Shown here: piece after piece, positions 7,677-12,549 of the stretch
How positions within the stretch are numbered: the stretch's first letter is position 1
Layout of the letters: the number at the start of each line of letters is the position of its first letter
Source of the DNA: DATAFT01 sp035544635
GTDB lineage: Bacteria; Acidobacteriota; Thermoanaerobaculia; Multivoradales; Multivoraceae
Direction of reading: 5' to 3'
Assembly (NCBI GenBank): GCA_035544635.1
Contig: DATKDQ010000064.1
Span: forward strand, 1 to 12,549
DNA length: 12,549 nt
Position numbers and translations under genes: made by a program
The notes under the pieces: model-generated
What the model was told of the DNA's origin: nothing
Database searches by the model: none
Seen by the model: the letters and a program-made list of their open reading frames with translations, nothing else

Positions 7677-8950
7677 CACAGGTTCCTCATGTCGACGAGG
7701 GTCGAAAGGATCCGGCGACGGAAGCGCCGCTCGGCAACCTCGTTGAGGCGATGCGGAGACGCGCTGAAGTCGCGATCCTCGATCCGCACCAGCTCCTCCG
7801 CCTGGTAGCCGAGATCCGGGCGGTCGGTGCGCGCGAGCGTGCTGATTCGCACGTAGTGCAGCGTCGCGTTCGCCGGGTTCCAGATCAGGGGAGAGAGCGG
7901 CTCGCCGGAGGCGTCGACGTCGCCGGCGACGTTGAACAGCCACTCGTCGCTGGCGCGCGCGGCGTCGTCGGCCCCTTCCGCCACGATGCCGTCGCCGTCG
8001 ACGTCGACGCCGAGCGTCACCTGGAGGTCGAGGATGTTGTCGGCGATCTCGGAATTGAAGTCGGAGTTCGCCGAGTGGGCGAGCTGGGTATTCGGGTAGA
8101 AGCGGAGCTCGGCCAGGCGCGGCACCAGGAGGCTCGTCACATCGCCGGGGCGCTCGTATTCCTCGCGGATGTAGAACCGGCGCTCCTCTAGCAGGCCGAC
8201 GTGCGAGACGTTGCGCAGCTCGGCGGGGAAGCCGCCCGACAGCTTGGCGTACTGATCGGCCACGCCGCTTCCGGTGGCCCTGCCGACGTGGAAGGCGAGC
8301 GTGACCTGGTCGGGGCTTGCCGACAGGTCGGAGGCCGCCACGTCCACCTCGACCACGGCCCACACGTCGAGCGGGCTGACCAGGAGGAGCGCCGGGTGGT
8401 CGTCGCTCGCGAGCTCCCTCACCAGGATCTCGAGATCCTGTGGGATGCCGGAGGTGGGGTGCGGATCGAAGAGCCGGATGCTGCCGCTCTGCGGGTCCGC
8501 CGGGTCGTCGAGCGAGAAGTCGGCCCCGAGCGGCGTGCTCTGGTAGACCGGCGTGCCGATCACGCCACGGACGATCAGCACGTCGGTCCCCGCCAGCACG
8601 GCGGGCGAGGAGGTGTCGCCGACCGCGATGTGGTGGCGGTCGCCGGCGGCGGGGGTGTCGTTCCTGACGGCCAGCGCGATCCCGTGCGGGAGCGTGCCGA
8701 GGGGGAGACCGCCGCGTCCGGCCATGCGCGTGACGCGGATCATCTCCTGCTGTCCCTTGCGCAGGGCGTCCTGCATGTCGGCGACGAAGGTCTGCGCTCG
8801 GGCGATCTTGCCGCTGTGTTGGAAGAGAACGATGATCATCGCGATGACCGCGATGCTGATGCTCATCGCGATCAGCAGCTCGAGGATGGTGAAGCCGGAC
8901 TGGGCGGTGCGCGCGCGCCGGAGCAGAGGAGTGGTGGCGGCGGTCCTCAC
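7676..8950 (-). CDS. pilW: PilW-like minor pilin
   Basis: The protein has 424 residues, long for a minor pilin but within the PilW range. Seen: a class III leader of 19 residues ending in Gly19, cleavage before Phe20, and the motif GFTILELLIAMS (19-30) with Glu24 at mature position +5, starting a hydrophobic helix to about residue 43. Further on, a segment NILDLQVTLGVDVDGDG (305-321) is followed by Asp-rich loops; PilW proteins often carry a DxDGDG stretch here, and a metal site is possible (inference). Family knowledge: prepilin peptidase processes it at the inner membrane and it assembles into the sub-tip priming complex. The start is GTG (8948-8950), chosen because TAGGAG lies 5 nt upstream and no nearby ATG fits the leader. 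Its stop overlaps the pilX start by one base. Confidence 0.9.
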   Translation of the reverse strand: MRTAATTPLLRRARTAQSGFTILELLIAMSISIAVIAMIIVLFQHSGKIARAQTFVADMQDALRKGQQEMIRVTRMAGRGGLPLGTLPHGIALAVRNDTPAAGDRHHIAVGDTSSPAVLAGTDVLIVRGVIGTPVYQSTPLGADFSLDDPADPQSGSIRLFDPHPTSGIPQDLEILVRELASDDHPALLLVSPLDVWAVVEVDVAASDLSASPDQVTLAFHVGRATGSGVADQYAKLSGGFPAELRNVSHVGLLEERRFYIREEYERPGDVTSLLVPRLAELRFYPNTQLAHSANSDFNSEIADNILDLQVTLGVDVDGDGIVAEGADDAARASDEWLFNVAGDVDASGEPLSPLIWNPANATLHYVRISTLARTDRPDLGYQAEELVRIEDRDFSASPHRLNEVAERRFRRRILSTLVDMRNL

Positions 8951-8955
8951 GGCGT

Positions 8956-8961
8956 CTCCTA
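8956..8961 (-). promoter_or_regulatory. Shine-Dalgarno TAGGAG overlapping the pilV stop codon
   Basis: On the minus strand the pilV stop TAG supplies the first three bases of TAGGAG, which sits 5 nt before the GTG of pilW. This decides the GTG start of pilW and implies that ribosomes ending pilV re-initiate at pilW. Confidence 0.75.
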
Positions 8962-9504
8962 CTTCACCTTCAGCGTCTTCAGGGTGATCCGCTTGGCAGG
9001 GCCGAAGGCCGCGCCGGTCTGCTCGACCCTGACCTCGATCTCCTTCACGTGGACCGCTTCGGGCTGGGCGTTGAACGCGAGCGCGTCGGCGGAATCGAGG
9101 ATGCCGTCGGCGAAGGCGGTCAGCCCGTACTGCCGCACGGTCGTGGTACGGGTCCAGAGGACGCCGGCGCTCCCGGTGGGAAGTGGGTAGGGGTGCCAGG
9201 TGTCGGTGAGGGTGGAAAAGTACTCCTCGGTCCGCTTCTCGGTGCCGCCCATGAGCGTGAGATCTGGGCTTCCGAACGGCTGCTCGATCAGGCGCTCGAG
9301 GTGGCCGCGAGCGACGTTCGAGACCTGGGTCGAGTCCATACCGGCGCTGTTGTTGGCGAGGGCCCGGGTGAACATCGGCACCGTGCTCACCGCGATCCCC
9401 ACCACCATGACCGAGGTGATGAGGACCTCGACCAGGGTGAAGCCCGCGGCGGCGCCGTCGAGCTCCGGAAACCGGCTCTTCTCCCGGGGCCTGAAGCTGA
9501 TCAC
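8959..9504 (-). CDS. pilV: PilV-like minor pilin
   Basis: The protein has 181 residues. Seen: a 21-residue class III leader ending in Gly21, then FTLVEVLI with Glu26 at mature +5, and one hydrophobic helix to about residue 45. The globular part has no cysteines and no recognisable extra domain. Family knowledge: PilV is a minor pilin of the type IVa priming complex; position between FimT and PilW matches the usual fimU/T-pilV-pilW-pilX-pilY1 order, apart from the inserted genes. The start is GTG (9502-9504), inside a GTGA overlap with the stop of the ATPase gene; only a weak GGTGG lies upstream, so translation likely depends on coupling. The assignment rests on the pilin motif plus position; GspI/GspJ-like pseudopilins have similar N-termini. 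Confidence 0.85.
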   Translation of the reverse strand: MISFRPREKSRFPELDGAAAGFTLVEVLITSVMVVGIAVSTVPMFTRALANNSAGMDSTQVSNVARGHLERLIEQPFGSPDLTLMGGTEKRTEEYFSTLTDTWHPYPLPTGSAGVLWTRTTTVRQYGLTAFADGILDSADALAFNAQPEAVHVKEIEVRVEQTGAAFGPAKRITLKTLKVK

Positions 9505-11120
9505 GAGACCGCCACCAGCTCGACCGGGACCCGCGCCGCGCCGTTGCCGCCCGTCTTCCCTGCGCCCATGACCGCGGCGCCGTCGCCCCTGGGCGCCGCG
9601 GCCGGGCGTGGAGCGGCCGCGATTCCGCCCGCCTCGAGCGTCTCGGGACGGTCGTCCCCGAGCTGCTCGATGAAACTGCAGTCGATGTTCGCGCCCTGCA
9701 GGCGCCGGACCATGTCGACGCGCTCGCTGGTCTTGAGGTATGCCTCGCGAGCGTCGACGATGCCGCGTGTGACCAGATCGATCAACGACTCGTTCATCAG
9801 CTTCTGGTGGGCCGCCTTCCCGGTCTGCATCGTCGAGAGCAGCTGGTGGGTCTTGCCCTCGCGGATCAGGTGCGCGATCGGCTGGTTCACCATCATCACC
9901 TCGCGGGCGGCCACGCGCCCCGCCCCGAGGCGGGGCAGGAGCGTCTGGCAGATCACCGCCTTGAGGGTGTCGGACAGCATGGCTCGCACCTGTTCCTGCT
10001 GGGCGGATGGGAACTGGTCGATGATCCGATCGATGGTCCCGATCGCGGTCGTGGTGTGCAGGGTTCCGAACACCAGGTGTCCCGTCTCGGCGGTCTCGAG
10101 CGCGATCGAGATGGTCTCGAGGTCGCGCATCTCGCCCACCAGCACGATGTCGGGATCCTCGCGCAGCGCGGCTCGCAGGGCGGCCTTGAACGAATGGGTG
10201 TGGACGCCGACCTCGCGCTGGTGGACCAGGCAGCGGCGGGACTTGTGGACGAACTCGATCGGGTCCTCGATGGTGACGATGTGGTCATTGCGCGTCCGGT
10301 TGCAGAGATCGACCAGCGAGGCGAGCGTCGTGGACTTGCCGGACCCGGTCGGGCCGGTGACCAGGACGAGGCCCCTGCTGAGCTGCGCCAGCGCGCAGAG
10401 CTCGGGGCCGAGGCCGATGTCCTGCGCCGCGGGAATCGCGTGGGGGATGGTACGGAGGACGGCTCCGACGCCGTGCTGGTCCCGGAACAGGTTCACGCGA
10501 TAGCGCGCCGCCCCGGGGATCTCGTACGCGAAGTCGGTATCCCAGCGCTCGGCGAGCTCCTTGCGGTTGCGCTCGGGCGTGATCTCCTGGAGCAGTTCGA
10601 GGAGCTCCGCGGCGGAGGGCGAGCAGTACTGCTCGATCAGCTTGAGCTCGCCGTGGAGGCGCATACGCGGGGGCTGTCCCGAGGACAGGTGCAGGTCCGA
10701 CGCGTGCGCCTCGGTGATCTGACGGAGGAGCTTCGAGATCGCCGGCAAGGGGCGAGCGCGCTGCTCCCGCTCGACCTGGGCCGCTTCCCACGCGGCGTCG
10801 GCGAGGTCCCGAGTTCGCCCGAGCACGGTCGCGGCCGCCCACCAGCCGGCCTGCTGCCGCCTCGCCTTGAACTGAAAGACCATGCCGTCGAGCTCGTACT
10901 GGAAGGCGACGTCGTTCTGCGGCGGCGGCGGCGGAAAGGTCTGGTTCTTGGGAACGATCTGCGACAGGAGCCGTACGATCTCCTTGTCGGAGAGCGTCGA
11001 CTTCGAGACCGCCCACACGTCGGCGTCCTTGCGCAGCAGTGGGGTGTGCGCCGGCTCGAGCTCGAGCACGTTCATCCGATTCTCGTAGAGGACGTACAGC
11101 AGCTTGTCGATTGCGGCCAT
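9501..11120 (-). CDS. pilT: PilT-type type IV pilus retraction ATPase with an extra N-terminal domain
   Basis: The protein has 539 residues; ordinary PilT has about 345. The PilT core starts near residue 126: SDLHLSSGQPP (141-151), DFAYEIPG (196-203), Walker A GPTGSGKST (256-264), Asp box VTIEDPIEF (282-290), Walker B DPDIVLVGEMRDLETI (322-337), His box TGHLVFGTLHTT (346-357), and LIREGKTHQ (418-426), which corresponds to the PilT retraction motif. There is no four-cysteine zinc site as in PilB/GspE. Family knowledge: a cytoplasmic hexamer that depolymerises pili. Residues 2-100 look like a degenerate second copy of the PilT N-domain, joined through a linker; a run of five prolines (63-67) interrupts the copy. 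A 50-residue Ala/Gly/Pro-rich tail follows the core. The ATG at 11118-11120 has AGGGAG 6 nt upstream. The stop overlaps pilV by GTGA. It may be a PilT paralogue dedicated to this pilus. Confidence 0.9.
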   Translation of the reverse strand: MAAIDKLLYVLYENRMNVLELEPAHTPLLRKDADVWAVSKSTLSDKEIVRLLSQIVPKNQTFPPPPPQNDVAFQYELDGMVFQFKARRQQAGWWAAATVLGRTRDLADAAWEAAQVEREQRARPLPAISKLLRQITEAHASDLHLSSGQPPRMRLHGELKLIEQYCSPSAAELLELLQEITPERNRKELAERWDTDFAYEIPGAARYRVNLFRDQHGVGAVLRTIPHAIPAAQDIGLGPELCALAQLSRGLVLVTGPTGSGKSTTLASLVDLCNRTRNDHIVTIEDPIEFVHKSRRCLVHQREVGVHTHSFKAALRAALREDPDIVLVGEMRDLETISIALETAETGHLVFGTLHTTTAIGTIDRIIDQFPSAQQEQVRAMLSDTLKAVICQTLLPRLGAGRVAAREVMMVNQPIAHLIREGKTHQLLSTMQTGKAAHQKLMNESLIDLVTRGIVDAREAYLKTSERVDMVRRLQGANIDCSFIEQLGDDRPETLEAGGIAAAPRPAAAPRGDGAAVMGAGKTGGNGAARVPVELVAVS

Positions 11121-11206
11121 CTGGGTCTCCCTCGCGCGTTGCGATTCGTCTGCTCCGGTCTCTCCGGGCGCCCGGTTCCGCGATCGACCCGGGTGGTCGG
11201 AAATCG
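11121..11206. other. 86-bp gap before the ATPase gene
   Basis: It contains the 12-bp perfect palindrome CCGGGCGCCCGG (11164-11175) and, next to the ATPase start, its Shine-Dalgarno. The palindrome could be an internal attenuating hairpin or chance in GC-rich DNA; there is no U-tract. This is the widest gap inside the pilus operon. Confidence 0.35.
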
Positions 11207-11488
11207 TCAGCGGTCGAGCTCTCCGTTGCGGCGCGCCTGGTCGAGCCAGAGCACGTAGCGAACCTCTTCGAGCTGATGGGCCTCGTAGCGGCTGAGCCGT
11301 GTCGGGCCGCTGCCGGTACCGCCGAATACGCCGGTGACCTTCGGGCCCAGCGCCAAGACGAGCAGCAGGACGGCGAGCGCGATCAGCAGGCGTAGACGGC
11401 TGTCCCTCTCCGCCGCGAGCGGTGATTGCGCCGCTTCTGCTCGCGGGCGCGCGGAGAGCGGGTGGCGGTATCGTGCGGTCGGTGGCAT
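11207..11488 (-). CDS. Small single-span membrane protein of unknown function
   Basis: The protein has 93 residues and I do not recognise its family. Seen: a basic, Pro/Ala-rich N-terminal part (1-32, many Arg), one strongly hydrophobic segment LLIALAVLLLVLALG (34-48), then a Gly-rich turn (55-61) and a charged C-terminal part with YEAHQLEEVRYVLWLDQARR (68-87) that should form an amphipathic helix. Positive-inside charge predicts the N-terminus in the cytoplasm and the C-terminus in the periplasm. There is no pilin cleavage box. The frame is open upstream, but GAGGAG exactly 6 nt before the ATG at 11486-11488 supports this start. Its place between fimT and pilT suggests a pilus-related inner-membrane role, which is inference only. 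Confidence 0.72.
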   Translation of the reverse strand: MPPTARYRHPLSARPRAEAAQSPLAAERDSRLRLLIALAVLLLVLALGPKVTGVFGGTGSGPTRLSRYEAHQLEEVRYVLWLDQARRNGELDR

Positions 11489-11494
11489 TGCGGT

Positions 11495-11500
11495 CTCCTC
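11495..11500 (-). promoter_or_regulatory. Shine-Dalgarno GAGGAG for the 93-residue membrane protein
   Basis: GAGGAG on the minus strand, six bases before ATG. It decides the start: the next upstream in-frame ATG (11528-11530) has no such sequence. Confidence 0.7.
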
Positions 11501-11547
11501 GTCGGCGCCTGGCCGCGGTGGTGCGATCATTGGCCGTTTGGTTGCGA

Positions 11548-12195
11548 CTAGTTCCAGTCCCAGCCGCTGCCGTTGTCCCCGCGGCTCAGCCAGTAGCTGC
11601 CGTCCCACTTGCGGACCTCGATGCGGGCGGCCGTGCGCGGCGCCGCGATGATCTCGAGGTAGTTGCCGCGCGCGTCCGCCAGGCGGAAGGCGCCGGGAGC
11701 CTCGAGCGAGCCGTCCTCGATGAAGATCGCGCGGTGCTCGGGAAGGGAGCCGGGGTTGATGAAGCCTTCGACCGACTCGAGTCCGGATCCTCCGTCGGGC
11801 GCGGCGAAGAAGACGCCCTTCGGAAGCTGGATGCGGCCGATCACATAGTCGGTCAACCGCTCGGGCCGGCCGGGGATCGGGTTGTAGACCCCGTCGGCGG
11901 CGTCCTCTAGGGTCTCGCCGTGCAGATCCGCGAATGCCACCAGCTCGCCGGTGGCGGGATCGAGCTGAACCACCGCGGGCGCCCCGCGCGTGATCGCGAT
12001 CGCCCGGCTGGCTCTCAGCAGGGCCGACATCTCGTAGGCGGCGCCCTCGACCTTGGAGCGGTGGAGATAGTTGGCGAGGGGCGGTGCGCTCATGGCTGCG
12101 GCGGTGACCAGGAGCGACATGCTGACGATCACCTCGGCGAGATTGAATCCCGCCTCTCCGCTGCTGCGCTTCCTGCGGTGAGCTCTGCTGTCCAT
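11548..12195 (-). CDS. FimT/GspH-like minor pseudopilin
   Basis: The protein has 215 residues. Seen: a basic leader ending in Gly16, then FNLAEVIVSMSLLV with Glu21 at mature +5 and a hydrophobic helix to about residue 36, followed by YEMSALLRASRAIAITRG (54-71), which matches the helix after the pilin spine in FimT/FimU/GspH. The C-terminal half is beta-rich and ends in a Gly/Asn/Trp-rich tail. Family knowledge: FimU/FimT is a minor pilin of the priming complex linking PilV/W/X/Y1 to the shaft; GspH does the same in type II secretion. With PilV, PilW, PilX and PilY1 downstream, the pilus role is far more likely. The ATG at 12193-12195 has GAGGAGG about 9 nt upstream. First gene of the operon. 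Confidence 0.88.
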   Translation of the reverse strand: MDSRAHRRKRSSGEAGFNLAEVIVSMSLLVTAAAMSAPPLANYLHRSKVEGAAYEMSALLRASRAIAITRGAPAVVQLDPATGELVAFADLHGETLEDAADGVYNPIPGRPERLTDYVIGRIQLPKGVFFAAPDGGSGLESVEGFINPGSLPEHRAIFIEDGSLEAPGAFRLADARGNYLEIIAAPRTAARIEVRKWDGSYWLSRGDNGSGWDWN

Positions 12196-12275
12196 GTCTG
12201 AATCCCTCCTCGTTCATGGGACATGCGTAACTTGCCACCTGCGACCCTCGGTCGCCATCAGCGCAGGGATGAAAG

Positions 12276-12291
12276 CTACGTAGGAGAGCGA
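12276..12291. repeat. Direct repeat copy A (CTACGTAGGAGAGCGA)
   Basis: This 16-base word recurs at 12407-12421 with one base (T) missing. The copies begin 131 bp apart in the same intergenic region. Copy A starts with the palindrome CTACGTAG. It could be a paired operator or a remnant of a short duplication. Confidence 0.5.
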
Positions 12292-12406
12292 GGGGGCGAA
12301 GCTGTAGGGGCGCCGGCCGCCGGCTGTCGGCGCTGCGTCCGGGTCGGCTGTCAGACGGACGAAGGGTCAGGTGTCGGAGAGCGCGCCATCTCTTGTAGGT
12401 GCCGTC

Positions 12407-12421
12407 CTACGAGGAGAGCGA
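12407..12421. repeat. Direct repeat copy B (CTACGAGGAGAGCGA)
   Basis: This matches copy A at 12276-12291 except for one deleted T. Its left end is also the right arm of a GTAGG/CCTAC inverted repeat (12395-12399 with 12406-12410), and its right end overlaps the hairpin at 12415-12430. Confidence 0.5.
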
Positions 12422-12430
12422 TGACGCTCT
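12415..12430 (-). terminator. Possible terminator after the histidine kinase gene
   Basis: AGAGCG (12415-12420) pairs with CGCTCT (12425-12430) around a 4-base loop, 8 bases after the kinase stop codon in the minus transcript. The stem is only 6 bp and no U-tract follows, so this is a weak candidate; a second small stem (12395-12410) lies just beyond it. Confidence 0.35.
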
Positions 12431-12438
12431 GCCCTCTT

Positions 12439-12549
12439 CTAACCGATCGGCAGGCGCGCGACGACCGTCGTGCCCTTTCTCGGGACGCTCTCGATCGTCA
12501 CGTCGCCGCCGAGCGCGCGCGCCCGCTCCTTGATGGCGAGCAGGCCGAA
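12439..12549 (-). CDS. Sensor histidine kinase, C-terminal end (5' part outside window)
   Basis: Only the last 36 codons and the TAG stop (12441-12439) are present. Seen: FGLLAIKERARALGGDV (1-17) followed by IESVPRKGTTVVARLP (19-34). This is the end of a HATPase_c domain: the glycine box leading into the I-x-ER-A helix, the GG-x-[VLI] strand, and the G-T box before the last strand. The pattern GL-x-x-I-x-ERA is most common in NarX/DegS-type (HisKA_3) kinases, but so short a piece cannot settle the subfamily. It may be the kinase of a two-component pair; a link to the pilus operon is possible by adjacency only. Confidence 0.82.
   Translation of the reverse strand, partial: FGLLAIKERARALGGDVTIESVPRKGTTVVARLPIG

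Larger units (their letters stand above)
12196..12438. promoter_or_regulatory. Intergenic region expected to hold the pilus operon promoter
   Basis: These 243 bp separate the kinase stop from the first pilus gene, both on the minus strand. It holds the fimT Shine-Dalgarno, the near-palindrome CTACGTAG (12276-12283), a repeated 15/16-base word (12276-12291 and 12407-12421) and a GC-rich inverted repeat, GCGCCG (12310-12315) with CGGCGC (12328-12333). I could not place a convincing sigma-70 or sigma-54 promoter. No gene is seen inside. Confidence 0.4.

Noticed and set aside
7677..8363. Upstream extension of the pilX frame to 415 codons
   Set aside because: The extension overlaps pilW, is Arg-rich with no similarity, and the internal ATG has a Shine-Dalgarno and a TGATG overlap.
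9501..11120. Reading the ATPase as PilB or GspE
   Set aside because: No four-cysteine zinc motif, and the C-terminal LIREGK segment and Walker B context (VGEMRDLETI) are those of PilT.
11489..12238. Upstream extension of the 93-residue membrane protein to 343 codons
   Set aside because: It overlaps the FimT-like gene in another frame and has shadow-like composition; the ATG at 11486-11488 has a well-placed GAGGAG.
12218..12240. Possible sigma-54 promoter (TGGC...GCA on the minus strand) before the FimT-like gene
   Set aside because: The GG and GC elements are about 10 bases apart instead of 12, and the -12 side lacks TTGC.
1..12549. tRNA, rRNA, CRISPR array or insertion-sequence transposase
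   Set aside because: I saw no cloverleaf or rRNA-like sequence, no regularly spaced repeats and no transposase gene on either strand.

Overview
The window is GC-rich bacterial chromosome, and every gene I can support lies on the minus strand, so genes read from high to low coordinates. Codon use is strongly GC3-biased, which leaves long antisense frames open; these are shadows. The minor-pilin/PilY1 gene set, the PilT-type ATPase and the CoA-metabolism genes fit a high-GC proteobacterium in the broad sense. A myxobacterium-like or Binatia-like former deltaproteobacterium is my guess, but there is no rRNA or other marker to prove it.

Region 1 (12439-12549) holds the last 36 codons of a sensor histidine kinase. 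It is followed by a 243-bp intergenic stretch with a small hairpin after the kinase stop and a repeated 15/16-base word. Region 2 (2624-12195) is one compact type IV pilus operon. In transcription order it contains a FimT/GspH-like pseudopilin, a 93-residue single-span membrane protein of unknown role, a PilT-type retraction ATPase with an extra N-terminal domain, PilV-like and PilW-like minor pilins, a PilX-like protein and a 1484-residue PilY1. Several junctions overlap (GTGA, TGATG) or place a Shine-Dalgarno sequence on the previous stop codon, so translation is probably coupled. By family knowledge, the minor pilins plus PilY1 form the priming/tip complex of a type IVa pilus and PilT powers retraction. 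Placing a retraction ATPase inside the tip-complex operon is the most unusual feature here. No major pilin, PilB, PilC, PilD or secretin is in the window.

Region 3 (about 2474-2627) separates the two operons. It carries two related hairpins whose stems share the pattern GAA(CG)TGCT / AGCA(CG)TTC, bounded by CTAG words, with a 75-bp GC-rich spacer between them. The pilY1 stop codon lies inside the second hairpin, which is a perfect 18-bp stem. It could be a REP/MITE-like element that also serves as the operon terminator.

Region 4 (1-2377) is a two-gene acyl-CoA unit: a carboxyltransferase (beta) subunit of a biotin-dependent acyl-CoA carboxylase, then, 29 bp later, a CitE/HpcH-type CoA ester lyase cut by the window edge. 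The pair suggests carboxylation and cleavage steps of an acyl-CoA pathway, but the substrate cannot be read from the sequence.
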